Source: Bacteroidia bacterium (GTDB lineage: Bacteria > Bacteroidota > Bacteroidia > B-17B0 > Aurantibacillaceae). Taken from it: 64,000 nt of DNA. The translations under genes and the position numbers were made by a program. Shown here in pieces: positions 1 to 8,306 of the stretch. Under the pieces are notes generated by a model. That model made no database searches and had not been told where the DNA came from. It saw only the letters and a program-made list of their open reading frames with translations. Every line of letters begins with the position of its first letter. Position 1 is the first letter of the stretch. The DNA lies in the NCBI GenBank assembly GCA_022841465.1, contig JALHRL010000006.1:89921-153920 (forward strand). Direction: 5' to 3'.

Positions 1-257
1 ACCACAGCGGCAAAATGAAAAACGTAATCAAAATTAAAGGAATAAAATACTTGTGAAATTTCGTTTAGGTTATTTACATCTGCTTTAACAAACTTGAAAT
101 TATCTGTACCTGCAGCGGGTAATTTACTTTGCGAGCCTGTGCTTAAATCATCAACCACCACCACAAAATTTGATTTGTTTTCAAGAAGCTTTTTTACTAA
201 AGCCCCACCTATATTTCCGGCGCCTCCGGTGATTAATATTTTTGTAGTACTAAGCAT
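1..257 (-). CDS. NAD-dependent epimerase/dehydratase, partial (N-terminal 85 residues)
   Basis: Translating the reverse strand from the ATG at 257 gives MLSTTKILITGGAGNIGGAL, the Rossmann dinucleotide-binding motif (GGAGNIG) of extended SDR sugar-nucleotide epimerases. It continues with VVVVDDLSTGS, where the aspartate binds the NAD ribose, and FHFAAV. The reading frame is open to the window edge, so the catalytic YxxxK lies outside. The start overlaps the stop of the upstream glycosyltransferase by 8 bp, so this is the third gene of a murB-glycosyltransferase-epimerase operon. A UDP-glucose 4-epimerase or UDP-glucuronate decarboxylase-type role is likely, but the substrate cannot be read from this part. 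Confidence 0.85.
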   Translation of the reverse strand, partial: MLSTTKILITGGAGNIGGALVKKLLENKSNFVVVVDDLSTGSQSKLPAAGTDNFKFVKADVNNLNEISQVFYSFNFDYVFHFAAV

Positions 258-1293
258 TCACAAGTTTTAAAATACTTTGTCGCCAAATTTCAGGGGTAAT
301 TTGATTGGAAAGTTTTTTGCTGTTTTCTCCCATTTTAATTAATTCGGAACCGGTTAAAGATACAATTTTTTTTAACGTATTTTTTAGTTGTAAATAGTTG
401 TTTGCATCCATTAAAAAACCGTTTTCTAGATTTTTTAGAAAGATTTCGGTGGCGCCCACTTCTTTTGTAGAAACTAGAGGGAATCCTGCACAAGCAAATT
501 CTTGAATTACAACACCCCAAGGTTCAAATTTACTGGGCAACACAAATACGCCGGTATTTTCTATTATCGATAAAAAATTTTCAGGCTGCACAAATCCTAA
601 ATGTTTAATTTTTGGATGATTAATTGAAGCTAAAGGACCCTTTCCTACACACCACAATTCCCACTCGTTGGGGTTTTCGTTTTGCATTTCAATAAAAGCT
701 TTCCATAATTCAGAAATTCCTTTTTCTTCTACATATCTCCCAACAAATAAAAATCGTTTTGGAATTTCTTGCTTTTTACTTTTTACTTTCTCATAATAAT
801 CATTATAAAGCTCGTTCTGGCAGCAATAAACATTCTTTGAAATAAATTTATCGGAAAAACCAAGCTTTTTGGCAAACAATACTTGTTTTTCACCGGGTAC
901 AAATGCTGCTTTTATATAGGGTTTAAGTTTTATTCGGAAATATACAGCGCCCATTTTTTGTTTTAGCGAACCGTTGTATTGATTATCAAAACCAATAATT
1001 ACATTTTTTAGTTTTAATTGCTGAATAAGTTTCAGATATGGCTTAAAAATCCAGCCAGACAGGTAAACAAAATCGGGTTTAAATGCAATAATTTTATTTT
1101 TTATTTCCTCCTCACTAAAATTTTCTCTTTCAAGTAAAGTAATATTTTTGTGCACTTGCTTAAATTCAAATGGCGCAATTTGATTTATTTGTTTGGAAAA
1201 AACTAGAATTTCGCAATTTTCTGCTTCTGCAAAATAATTAAGGCAATTTACAAAATAAGTGGCGAGCTCTTCGTATAGTACTAAAAATTTCAT
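250..1293 (-). CDS. Glycosyltransferase family 4 (GT-B fold)
   Basis: A 347-residue protein with the C-terminal half of a GT-B glycosyltransferase: FLFVGRYVEEKGISEL (about 180-195) begins the nucleotide-sugar domain. A later stretch, VLPSKFEPWGVVIQEFAC (about 252-269), holds the EPWG...E signature of Glycos_transf_1, in which the last Glu contacts the donor diphosphate. The N-terminal half is divergent, as expected for the acceptor domain. It lies 8 bp behind murB and overlaps the epimerase by 8 bp, suggesting a surface glycan or LPS role. It lacks the N-terminal features of BshA. Donor and acceptor are unknown. Confidence 0.85.
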   Translation of the reverse strand: MKFLVLYEELATYFVNCLNYFAEAENCEILVFSKQINQIAPFEFKQVHKNITLLERENFSEEEIKNKIIAFKPDFVYLSGWIFKPYLKLIQQLKLKNVIIGFDNQYNGSLKQKMGAVYFRIKLKPYIKAAFVPGEKQVLFAKKLGFSDKFISKNVYCCQNELYNDYYEKVKSKKQEIPKRFLFVGRYVEEKGISELWKAFIEMQNENPNEWELWCVGKGPLASINHPKIKHLGFVQPENFLSIIENTGVFVLPSKFEPWGVVIQEFACAGFPLVSTKEVGATEIFLKNLENGFLMDANNYLQLKNTLKKIVSLTGSELIKMGENSKKLSNQITPEIWRQSILKLVNA

Positions 1294-1301
1294 GCTGCTT
1301 C

Positions 1302-2321
1302 TTAAACAATATTTACTTCACGCTCTAATTGAACTCCAAATTTCTCATTTACTTTTTGCAAAACATAGGTTGATAATTCAAAAACACTGTTGCCGCTTGC
1401 GTTATTCTTGTTAACTAAAACCAAAGCTTGTTTGGTGTGTACAGCTGCACCGTTGTGTTCGTGCCCTTTTAATCCGCTTTGTTCAATTAACCACCCTGCT
1501 GCTAATTTGTAATTTCCATTTTCTAAGGGGTAGGCCACTAAATTATCAAATTGTTTTTTTAGTGCTGTGTATTTGTCGGCAGAAACCTCCGGATTTTTAA
1601 AAAAACTGCCTGCGTTGCCCATCTCTGCCGGGTTAGGTAATTTGCTTTGGCGAATTGCAATAACCGCATTAGAAACTTCTTTAATTCCGGCATTAGTAAT
1701 ACCCATATTTTTAAGCTCATCATTAATGGCTCCGTAATTTGTGTTTAGTTTAGGTGTTTTGTTTAATTTAAAAGTAACCGAGGTAATAAGATATTTGCCT
1801 TTGTATTTATTTTTAAACACACTTTCTCTGTAACCGAATTCGCATTCTTCTGTATTAAACGCTTTCAATTCGCCCATTACCATATCTATTGCCTCTAATG
1901 AATAAAACACATCTTTTATTTCAACCCCGTAGGCGCCAATGTTTTGCATTGGGCTGGCACCAACGCAACCGGGTATTAGCGAAAGGTTTTCTAAACCACA
2001 ATAATTCTTTTTTATGCAATACATTACAAACTCATGCCAAATTTCGCCGGCACCTGCTTTCACTAATACATCATCTTTTGTTTCTTGTATAATATTTATT
2101 CCTTTTATAGAATTTTTTATAACCAAGCCATCAAAATTTTTGGTAAATAAAATATTACTTCCGCCACCCAATATTAATTTTTGGGAATTTTTATAAACTT
2201 CCGTTTTTATTAATTCTTTAAAATCATCCTGCGAATTAATTTCTACAAAAAAGGCACAATAAACTTCCAGTCCAAACGTATTATACTGTTTTAAGTTTTT
2301 ATTATTTTCTATGCTTAGCAT
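1302..2321 (-). CDS. murB: UDP-N-acetylenolpyruvoylglucosamine reductase MurB
   Basis: This cytoplasmic FAD enzyme reduces UDP-GlcNAc-enolpyruvate to UDP-MurNAc with NADPH, the second committed step of peptidoglycan synthesis. At 339 residues it matches the longer, E. coli-type (type I) MurB. Visible motifs are LGGGSNILF (FAD pyrophosphate loop, about 51-59), PGCVGASPMQNIGAYG (about 118-133), the catalytic-serine motif GNAGSFFKNP (about 235-244) and AAGWLIEQSGLKGHEHNGAAVH near the C-terminus (split here only by name). A perfect -7 element sits 5 bp before the ATG, so the mRNA probably has a leader of about 2 nt. It is the first gene of a leftward operon. Confidence 0.96.
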   Translation of the reverse strand: MLSIENNKNLKQYNTFGLEVYCAFFVEINSQDDFKELIKTEVYKNSQKLILGGGSNILFTKNFDGLVIKNSIKGINIIQETKDDVLVKAGAGEIWHEFVMYCIKKNYCGLENLSLIPGCVGASPMQNIGAYGVEIKDVFYSLEAIDMVMGELKAFNTEECEFGYRESVFKNKYKGKYLITSVTFKLNKTPKLNTNYGAINDELKNMGITNAGIKEVSNAVIAIRQSKLPNPAEMGNAGSFFKNPEVSADKYTALKKQFDNLVAYPLENGNYKLAAGWLIEQSGLKGHEHNGAAVHTKQALVLVNKNNASGNSVFELSTYVLQKVNEKFGVQLEREVNIV

Positions 2322-2326
2322 AACAC

Positions 2327-2334
2327 CAAAATTA
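2327..2334 (-). promoter_or_regulatory. Bacteroidota -7 promoter element for murB
   Basis: On the minus strand this reads TAATTTTG, a full match to the TAnnTTTG consensus. Placing the element at -11 to -4 puts +1 near 2323, only about 2 nt before the murB ATG at 2321. No clear -33 TTTG at the usual 19-22 bp spacing was found. Confidence 0.55.
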
Positions 2335-2387
2335 TAAAATTAGCAAGGCTTTTATTTTCTATATTTACATCAATATCAACATTCGAT

Positions 2388-3521
2388 TTGTTTACAACCC
2401 AAAATAAACTCGTTATAGTAAGTGTAATTAACGACCTGGTAAGCGATATTAGGGTTCAAAAAACCTGTAATTTTCTTACTGATAAAGGTTTTCAAGTGCT
2501 TTTAATAGGCAGAAGGTTACCGCAATCGTTACCCATTAATGATTGGAAATTTAAAACCAAAAGAATGAATCTTTTCTTTAGAAAGGGGGTGGCATTTTAC
2601 CTGTTTTTTAATGTTCGATTGTTTTTTAATTTATTGTTTACTAAGGCCGATTTACTGTTTTCGAATGATTTAGATACGCTGCTTCCAAATTATTTGGTTT
2701 CTAAAATAAAACGCATTCCATTAATTTATGATAGTCACGAATTGTTTTGTGAAGTTCCTGAATTGCAACAAACACCTTTTAAAAAGAAAATTTGGTTAAT
2801 ATTAGAAAGAAAAATTGTACCCAACCTTAATTACGCCTTAACCGTAAGTAGTAGTATTGCAGAAGTGTTTAAGAATAAATACGGAACAGCGTTTTTAGTA
2901 CTTAGAAATATTCCTCCTGCCCCGGATGAAAACATAAAATTAAAATCAAAAGCAGAATTGGGAATTAACGAAACTAAAAAGATGGTTTTATTGCAAGGAG
3001 CCGGTATCAATGTTCAGCGCGGCGCCGAGGAGTTGGTACAAGCAATGAGATTTATAGATGATGCTGTTTTGTATATTATTGGTTCTGGAGACGTATGGAG
3101 CACATTAGAAAAAATGATTACTGATAAAGAAATTACCGGGAAAGTAATTTTAATTAATAAATTACCCAAGAACGAATTAATTCATTATACAAAAAATGCA
3201 GATTTAGGAATTACAATTGATAAACCAAGCAATTTAAATTACCTATATAGTTTGCCTAATAAATTGTTTGATTACATACATTGTGAGGTTCCAATTTTAG
3301 CATCAAAATTAGTTGAAATTGAAAAAATTATAAAAGAGTATGAAATTGGAGATTTTATTGAAAGCCATGATCCAAAAGGGATTGCGGTCAAAATAACCGA
3401 AATGCTAAACTCTGAAAAACGAAATAGTTGGAAGAAAAATTTATTAACTGCAAAAAATGTTTTAACTTGGGAGAGAGAAAAAGAAACACTAGAAAAAATA
3501 CTGAATACTGTTAAATATTGA
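2388..3521 (+). CDS. Glycosyltransferase family 4
   Basis: A 377-residue protein with GT-B features: an N-terminal acceptor domain containing IYDSHELFCEVPEL (about 113-126), common in Bacteroidota LPS and exopolysaccharide glycosyltransferases. The C-terminal half has VLLQGAGINVQRGAEELVQA (about 198-217) and LYSLPNKLFDYIHCEVPILA (about 285-304), the donor-binding region. No ATG is available upstream in frame. The start is TTG at 2388, 17 nt after the +1 predicted from a near-consensus TATATTTA at 2360-2367. It overlaps the next gene region (lpxD) closely, so it may act on lipid A core or a neighbouring glycan. Confidence 0.82.
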   Translation: MFTTQNKLVIVSVINDLVSDIRVQKTCNFLTDKGFQVLLIGRRLPQSLPINDWKFKTKRMNLFFRKGVAFYLFFNVRLFFNLLFTKADLLFSNDLDTLLPNYLVSKIKRIPLIYDSHELFCEVPELQQTPFKKKIWLILERKIVPNLNYALTVSSSIAEVFKNKYGTAFLVLRNIPPAPDENIKLKSKAELGINETKKMVLLQGAGINVQRGAEELVQAMRFIDDAVLYIIGSGDVWSTLEKMITDKEITGKVILINKLPKNELIHYTKNADLGITIDKPSNLNYLYSLPNKLFDYIHCEVPILASKLVEIEKIIKEYEIGDFIESHDPKGIAVKITEMLNSEKRNSWKKNLLTAKNVLTWEREKETLEKILNTVKY

Positions 3522-3523
3522 AT

Positions 3524-4558
3524 ATGGAATTTTCGGCAAGACAAATAGCTACTCTGGTAAACGGACAAATAATTGGCAATGAAAACAGTGTAGTAAATAA
3601 TTTATCAAAAATAGAAGAAGGTAAACCTAAAACGCTTTCGTTTTTAGCAAATAGCAAATATGTGCCTTATTTGTATGAGACAGATGCTACAATTGTTATT
3701 GTAGATAAAACATTAAAGCCAAGTAAACCGGTAAAAGACACCTGTACTTTAATTTTGGTTGATAATGCCCGTGAAAGCTTTGCTAAACTATTAGAAGTAT
3801 ACAACCAAATTAGAAATAACAAAGTAGGAGTTGAACAACCATCTTATATTTCTAATTCTGCTAAAGTTGGTAAAGGATGTTATATTGGCGCATTTACTTA
3901 TTTAGGAGACAATGTTGTAATTGGTGATAATGTGAAAATTTATCAGAACGTTGTAATTGGCGATAATTCTGTAGTAGGCGATAGCAGCACCATTTTTGCC
4001 GGTGTAAAAGTTTATACCAGCTCTAAAATTGGAAAAGAATGTACCATACATGCAGGAGCTGTAATTGGAAGCGATGGTTTTGGATTTACACCTAATAGTG
4101 AAAACAATTACAGAAAAGTACCTCAAATTGGTAATGTAATTATAGAAGACAATGTTGAAATTGGTGCTAACACTGCAATTGACAGAGCTACACTTGGTTC
4201 AACAATTATTAGAAGGGGAGCTAAGTTGGATAATTTAATTCAGATAGCACACAATGTTGAGATTGGAGAAAATACGGTTATAGCAGGGCAAGTAGCTATT
4301 GCCGGATCTACTAAGGTTGGAAAGAATTGTATGATTGGCGGGCAAGCAGGCATTGCAGGTCATTTAAAAATAGCAGACGGTGTAAAAATTGCAGCACAAA
4401 GTGGGGTAGGGCAAAATATTGATACTGAAAATGAAATTGTGATGGGTTCACCTGCATTTCCTATAAGTGAATACCGTAGAAGTTATGTTATATTTAAAAG
4501 TTTACCCAAATTAAATTCCCAAATTGCCTCTTTAATTAAAAAGAATCAGGAATTATGA
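3524..4558 (+). CDS. lpxD: UDP-3-O-(3-hydroxyacyl)glucosamine N-acyltransferase LpxD
   Basis: LpxD transfers a 3-hydroxyacyl chain from ACP to the 2-amino group of UDP-3-O-acyl-glucosamine, the third step of lipid A synthesis in the cytoplasm. The 344 residues comprise an N-terminal uridine-binding domain and a long left-handed beta-helix of hexapeptide repeats (about 105-310). Both histidines typical of LpxD are present, in LIQIAHNVEIG and GIAGHLKIAD. The ATG at 3524 is preferred over the TTG at 3518: it begins MEFSARQIATLVNGQI, the normal family start, 2 bp past the upstream stop. It overlaps bshB1 by 4 bp (ATGA). Confidence 0.95.
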   Translation: MEFSARQIATLVNGQIIGNENSVVNNLSKIEEGKPKTLSFLANSKYVPYLYETDATIVIVDKTLKPSKPVKDTCTLILVDNARESFAKLLEVYNQIRNNKVGVEQPSYISNSAKVGKGCYIGAFTYLGDNVVIGDNVKIYQNVVIGDNSVVGDSSTIFAGVKVYTSSKIGKECTIHAGAVIGSDGFGFTPNSENNYRKVPQIGNVIIEDNVEIGANTAIDRATLGSTIIRRGAKLDNLIQIAHNVEIGENTVIAGQVAIAGSTKVGKNCMIGGQAGIAGHLKIADGVKIAAQSGVGQNIDTENEIVMGSPAFPISEYRRSYVIFKSLPKLNSQIASLIKKNQEL

Positions 4559-5271
4559 AAGTAGATATACTTGCTGTAGGAATACATCCTGACGATGTAG
4601 AACTTTCTTGCAGCGGCACATTGTTAAAGCACATTAAAGAAGGTAAATCGGTAGCCATACTAGATTTAACCAAGGGAGAACTTGGTACAAGAGGAGATGC
4701 AAAAACACGCGTAATAGAGGCGGAAAATGCAGCAAAAATTTTAGGAGTAAAAAGCAGAACTTATTTAGATTTAAAAGATGGTTTTTTTGAAAACAACGAA
4801 TACAGTTTGCGTTTAATTATAGAGCAAATTAGAAAATTTAAACCCGAAATTGTTTTATGCAATGCTTTAAATGATAGGCATCCTGATCACGGAAAAGCAG
4901 CAAAGCTAACAGCAGACGCTTGCTTTTATTCAGGCTTAAGTAAAATTAAAACAGCTTTAGACGGAATAGAACAAGAATGTTGGCGACCAAAAGCTGTTTA
5001 TCATTACATTCAAGATTATGCTTTACAACCCGATTTTGTAATTGATGTTACAGAATTTATAGAGAAAAAAACTGAAGCTATAATGGCATTTCGTTCTCAA
5101 TTTTATTCTCCTGAATCAAACGAACCGGAAACACCAATTTCCGGCATAGAATTTATGGAAAGTGTAAAAGCTAAAATGCGCGTTCATGGAAGACCAGCAG
5201 GATTTGAATTTGCAGAAGGATTTAATTGCAGTAGAATTTTTGGCGTAAACAATTTGTTTAATTTACATTAA
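4555..5271 (+). CDS. bshB1: Bacillithiol biosynthesis deacetylase BshB1
   Basis: This LmbE/PIG-L family zinc enzyme deacetylates GlcNAc-malate to GlcN-malate, the second step of bacillithiol synthesis. The metal-binding motif HPDDVE is at 13-18, followed by LTKGELGTRGDAKTR (about 39-53) and the third ligand region NDRHPDHGKAAK (about 103-114). The 238-residue length is normal for BshB1. It overlaps lpxD by 4 bp and is probably translationally coupled to it. A second pathway gene, bshC, lies at 14.6 kb; bshA is not in the window. Its stop shares a TTAA with the convergent regulator at 5268. Confidence 0.93.
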   Translation: MKVDILAVGIHPDDVELSCSGTLLKHIKEGKSVAILDLTKGELGTRGDAKTRVIEAENAAKILGVKSRTYLDLKDGFFENNEYSLRLIIEQIRKFKPEIVLCNALNDRHPDHGKAAKLTADACFYSGLSKIKTALDGIEQECWRPKAVYHYIQDYALQPDFVIDVTEFIEKKTEAIMAFRSQFYSPESNEPETPISGIEFMESVKAKMRVHGRPAGFEFAEGFNCSRIFGVNNLFNLH

Positions 5272-5960
5272 GCAAAATATTTTTTATTTATTCTGTATCC
5301 TTTTCCTTTTTGTGATTGAATAATGTGTTTGCCAAATATTTGGCGAATGTTGTAAATATGAACATCAATGGTTCTTTTCTTTGCTATTTCCTCATCGTTC
5401 CAAATTTCTTTTGCTAATTCTAATTTCGAAAAAAACTTTGTATCGTTTCTTTGTAATAACAAAAGCATTTTAAATTCTTTTTTTGGTAATTCTATTTTTA
5501 CACCATTTTTTATTACCAAAAATTCTTCTTCATCTACAATTAATTCATTTGATTTTACTCTTGGAGCAGGTGTTGTTTTTAGTCTGCGTAATAATGATTT
5601 AATTAATAACTCCAGTAAAACAGGCGCATAATTACTGTTAATAAATGCATCAACACCGCTGTTATAAGCCAGTTCTTGTAAAAAATCATCCTGCTTGTTG
5701 GAATAAACAATAATGTAAGGTTTTTTATCTTCGTAAATGCTAATCGTTTCTCTGGTAATGCCAATTCCATCTAAAGGATTTACATCTAAATTTACAATTA
5801 AAATATCTGCTTTATTATTCTTTATAAACTCAAAAAATTCGGCTTCACTTTTTACAACTACTAAATTTGAAAATGCTTTTTTAAGATGATCAATGGTTTT
5901 ATAAACCAATGATAATTGAGTATCGTAGTATACAATTGTGTTATTTGGAATAGTAGCCAA
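5268..5960 (-). CDS. OmpR-type response regulator with degenerate receiver domain
   Basis: 230 residues. The C-terminal half (about 133-228) is a winged-helix Trans_reg_C domain: LPKKEFKMLLLL, KRTIDVHIYNIRQIFG and GKGYRINKKYF match PhoB/OmpR DNA-binding domains. The N-terminal half has a receiver-like layout with an Asp at 59 (VNLDVN) and Ser in IVYSNKQ. However, the paired acidic residues are reduced to YYD (11-13), and the invariant Lys-Pro is replaced by NSNYAP. Phosphorylation is therefore doubtful and it may be an orphan regulator. The start is TTG at 5960, because an in-frame TAA lies directly upstream. Confidence 0.85.
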   Translation of the reverse strand: MATIPNNTIVYYDTQLSLVYKTIDHLKKAFSNLVVVKSEAEFFEFIKNNKADILIVNLDVNPLDGIGITRETISIYEDKKPYIIVYSNKQDDFLQELAYNSGVDAFINSNYAPVLLELLIKSLLRRLKTTPAPRVKSNELIVDEEEFLVIKNGVKIELPKKEFKMLLLLQRNDTKFFSKLELAKEIWNDEEIAKKRTIDVHIYNIRQIFGKHIIQSQKGKGYRINKKYFA

Positions 5961-5996
5961 TTACTGAGTTTAATTGGCGAATTTCCGTTAAGGAAT

Positions 5997-6026
5997 TTAA
6001 CTTAACACTAACCTAATGTTAATTAA
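5997..6026. promoter_or_regulatory. Candidate operator: three TTAAC-like half-sites in 11-bp register
   Basis: The plus strand shows TTAAC at 5997, CTAAC at 6008 and TTAAT at 6019, each exactly 11 bp apart. The first repeat begins with TTAACTTAA. Direct repeats with 11-bp phasing are typical of OmpR/PhoB-family DNA binding. The site lies upstream of the regulator at 5960 and beyond the end of the gene at 6042. The identity of the bound factor is inference. Confidence 0.4.
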
Positions 6027-6041
6027 ATATTATTGTTTCAA

Positions 6042-6446
6042 CTATTTTTTAAAGTACGATTTAACCTTAATAGCACTATGGTTTAATAAGGTTAAGAGGT
6101 GAATTGTTTTTTTAGCAAACTTGGCCGGTTTTTTTGCGTGTTTAGATTCAGGGTTTAAATCAAAATCTTTGTATTTACCGTACCATTTTATGGTTTGTTT
6201 AATGGTTTTTTTATCGGCAATTTTTTTAAGTTCAGGATTGGAAGCTACAAAATTTAAGATGCTTTCTGCTTGTTTAATGGGGTAAGCGGGTTTGCGAATT
6301 AGCTTTCTTTTAAAAATGGTTTGATGTGTGTTTAATACAAGTCGGTCTACAATTTTTTTCCCATGAACAATAGATTCGCTAAAGTTATTTTGTTCTATAA
6401 GGTTTTTAACCTTGTCAATGGAATTTAATGTGTGTTTATCTGTCAT
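6042..6446 (-). CDS. Small, very basic protein of unknown function
   Basis: 134 residues from the ATG at 6446, beginning MTDKHTLNSIDKVKNLIEQN. A longer reading from 6521 is unlikely, because the hairpin terminator of the upstream gene (6453-6489) would lie inside it. The protein is lysine-rich, with clusters such as KRKLIRKPAYPIK (about 47-59) and KHAKKPAKFAKK (about 107-118), and has no signal peptide or membrane segment. It looks mostly helical. A nucleic-acid-binding role would fit the charge but no family was recognised. It may be transcribed by read-through from the T9SS gene. Confidence 0.6.
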   Translation of the reverse strand: MTDKHTLNSIDKVKNLIEQNNFSESIVHGKKIVDRLVLNTHQTIFKRKLIRKPAYPIKQAESILNFVASNPELKKIADKKTIKQTIKWYGKYKDFDLNPESKHAKKPAKFAKKTIHLLTLLNHSAIKVKSYFKK

Positions 6447-6452
6447 AGTACC

Positions 6453-6489
6453 AAAATAAAAAACGTCCGCTAAGATAGCGGACGTTTTT
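6453..6489 (-). terminator. Rho-independent terminator of the T9SS protein gene
   Basis: A 14-bp perfect stem, AAAAACGTCCGCTA (6459-6472) with TAGCGGACGTTTTT (6476-6489), with a 3-nt loop. On the minus strand it is followed by a T-rich tail. It begins 19 bp after the stop codon of the gene ending at 6508. Confidence 0.85.
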
Positions 6490-6507
6490 AAAGTATGCGA
6501 GTTAATT

Positions 6508-8151
6508 TTAGTGATTAACAACTAACTTAACAGTTTCTTTACTTAAACCATTGTTAATTGTTACAAAGTAAATACCTGATTGTAGATTTTGAGTATTTAT
6601 TTCAAAATTATTGTATCCAAAATTAACAGATTGGTTTACCGCCGGAGTTAAAACAACCTTTCCGGTAACATCCATTACTAAAATATTTACGTTTAATGAC
6701 TCGTTAGAGCTAGAATTAATAAACAAGGTAGAAGCATTGTTTGTTGGATTAGGATATAAAGTTACAGTAGTAAATTGTTCTTTTGTAAAATTAGCCAAGT
6801 TAACAAAACCACCAGTAAATACAGGGGCTGTAAAAGTAGCACCTGCAGAAGCAGTTGAAGAAGCTGATAAACGTAAATCTGGTTTTACATTTAAAGCAGG
6901 AAAAGCATTTACCCAAGCAATTTGTGCTTTAGTAGTTGTTGTGTCATTTGCTCTTGTTGGAATTAACCATGGAGCGTAAAATGCATTACTTGCTGTAACA
7001 ATATATGTTGCAGGGTTAAAATCAACTAAAATGTTTCTTTCAAAACGCGCAGTATCACCTGTGAAATTATCTTCAGTTGCTGCACCTTCAATTGATAAAC
7101 CTTTTTCCCATCCTGTAATTAAAGAATTGTAGCAAGAGGTTGCAGAATTACGACGGATACGGAATGCTTTTTCAAATTTTTCTCCAACAGGCAAAACAAC
7201 AGTACCGTTTCCTTTTGGACCAATCATTGTTACGTTTGAGAATTTTGCGTTGGTTAATGGTTGAGCAACTGAACCTGTAGCATCGTTATCTGTTTCAAAG
7301 CAATTTGAATCACCAGGAGCATCCGATAAATCTTTATCACGAATAGAAACTGCAAATTGAATACGACCGCGGAAACCAAAATCAGTATCAAAATCATCAT
7401 CTAAACAACGAAAAGAAATCAAATATTTTGCATCAACAGTACCACCAAACCACTCAAATGAATCATCTCCATTAAATGAAACTTGTACGTGATGAATTGT
7501 GGTAGCTTTACCAACAGAACCCATGGTTAAACCGTTAATTTCTTTGTTTGGTTGTAATGCTATACCTGAAAATTCAATACGGCAATAAGTAAATACACCA
7601 GAATCATCATTATCGTCATTTCCACCGTGTTCAGAATCAAGTGTAGCAACTAAACCTTCAATATTAGCAATACCGCCCGGTTGGTTATTAATAGCTTTTC
7701 CTAAAATTACTACTCCTCCCCAATCACCCTCAGCACGGTTACCTACAGGTTCATTTGAAGTAAACACAATTGGGTTTGCGGCAGTACCTGCAGCGTTAAT
7801 TTTTGCACCACGAGTTATAATTAAAGCTCCTTCATTAGTTTTATCACCACGTATAATTGTTCCCGGTTGAATGGTTAAAACTGCATTGTTTTTAACAAAA
7901 ACTTTAGCATTTAATAAAACTACACCACTCCATGTTGTGTTTGTTGTAATATCAGAAGAAACGGTTGTTGTAGTAGCAGGATAAACTGTATTTTCAGGAT
8001 CCCAATTTGCCCAACCATCTGTCCAGTCTGTTGCCGGTGTATTGTCAGTTACAGGAAAAGCTCCTTTGTATGAAGTAGCTGTCCAAAAAGCTTGTGCACT
8101 TAACATTGAACTGGCAACAAGTGCAATTGCCGATAAATAAATTTTTTTCAT
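6508..8151 (-). CDS. Secreted T9SS protein with right-handed beta-helix-like body
   Basis: 547 residues: a signal peptide (MKKIYLSAIALVASSMLSAQ), a long Asn/Gly/Val-rich body, and a C-terminal type A sorting domain (about 465-547) starting at LYPNPTNNAS and ending in ETVKLVVNH. The sorting domain directs export by the type IX secretion system after Sec transport. The body has spaced short strands such as NNAVLTIQPGTIIRG and GALIITRGAKINAAG (about 90-125), the look of a parallel beta-helix. No catalytic motif was recognised. It lies 155 bp downstream of a TonB-dependent receptor in the same direction but has its own promoter and terminator. It may be a surface binding partner of that receptor. 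Confidence 0.88.
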   Translation of the reverse strand: MKKIYLSAIALVASSMLSAQAFWTATSYKGAFPVTDNTPATDWTDGWANWDPENTVYPATTTTVSSDITTNTTWSGVVLLNAKVFVKNNAVLTIQPGTIIRGDKTNEGALIITRGAKINAAGTAANPIVFTSNEPVGNRAEGDWGGVVILGKAINNQPGGIANIEGLVATLDSEHGGNDDNDDSGVFTYCRIEFSGIALQPNKEINGLTMGSVGKATTIHHVQVSFNGDDSFEWFGGTVDAKYLISFRCLDDDFDTDFGFRGRIQFAVSIRDKDLSDAPGDSNCFETDNDATGSVAQPLTNAKFSNVTMIGPKGNGTVVLPVGEKFEKAFRIRRNSATSCYNSLITGWEKGLSIEGAATEDNFTGDTARFERNILVDFNPATYIVTASNAFYAPWLIPTRANDTTTTKAQIAWVNAFPALNVKPDLRLSASSTASAGATFTAPVFTGGFVNLANFTKEQFTTVTLYPNPTNNASTLFINSSSNESLNVNILVMDVTGKVVLTPAVNQSVNFGYNNFEINTQNLQSGIYFVTINNGLSKETVKLVVNH

Positions 8152-8179
8152 TTTTTCTTGTTTAAGATTTATAATGACA

Positions 8180-8187
8180 CAAAGTTA
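8180..8187 (-). promoter_or_regulatory. -7 promoter element for the T9SS protein gene
   Basis: The minus strand reads TAACTTTG, a full match to TAnnTTTG. It predicts +1 near 8176 and a leader of about 24 nt. The TTAAG-rich block at 8203-8219 lies just upstream, where an activator would overlap the -33 region. Confidence 0.55.
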
Positions 8188-8202
8188 GAGCAACACTTCT
8201 CA

Positions 8203-8258
8203 TTAAGTATTAAGTTAAGTTTATATGAATTTTATACTTGCATTAACTTAAGGTTAAC
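8203..8258. promoter_or_regulatory. Candidate operator region with TTAACTTAA elements
   Basis: Two sites lie upstream of the T9SS gene promoter. At 8203-8219 three TTAAG units occur close together; 8210-8218 reads TTAAGTTAA, the reverse complement of TTAACTTAA. At 8243-8258 the sequence TTAACTTAAGGTTAAC contains two TTAAC units exactly 11 bp apart. The arrangement resembles phased direct repeats bound by PhoB/OmpR-type regulators, two of which are encoded nearby. Binding is inferred. Confidence 0.42.
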
Positions 8259-8285
8259 AAAAAAGGCTTCGATTAACGAAGCCTT
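8259..8285 (-). terminator. Rho-independent terminator of the TonB-dependent receptor gene
   Basis: A 9-bp perfect stem, AAGGCTTCG (8263-8271) with CGAAGCCTT (8277-8285), and a 5-nt loop. On the minus strand it runs into a T tract. It lies 22 bp beyond the receptor stop codon and separates the receptor from the next gene's promoter. Confidence 0.85.
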
Positions 8286-8306
8286 AATGTTAAGATGTTA
8301 TTGGAT

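Noticed and set aside
250..1293. Glycosyltransferase as BshA, the missing bacillithiol enzyme
   Set aside because: The sequence lacks the N-terminal BshA pattern (glycine-rich GSGVVA-type loop) and it is in a murB operon. No BshA is claimed.
3518..3523. TTG at 3518 as the lpxD start
   Set aside because: The ATG two codons later gives the normal family N-terminus and lies just past the upstream stop.
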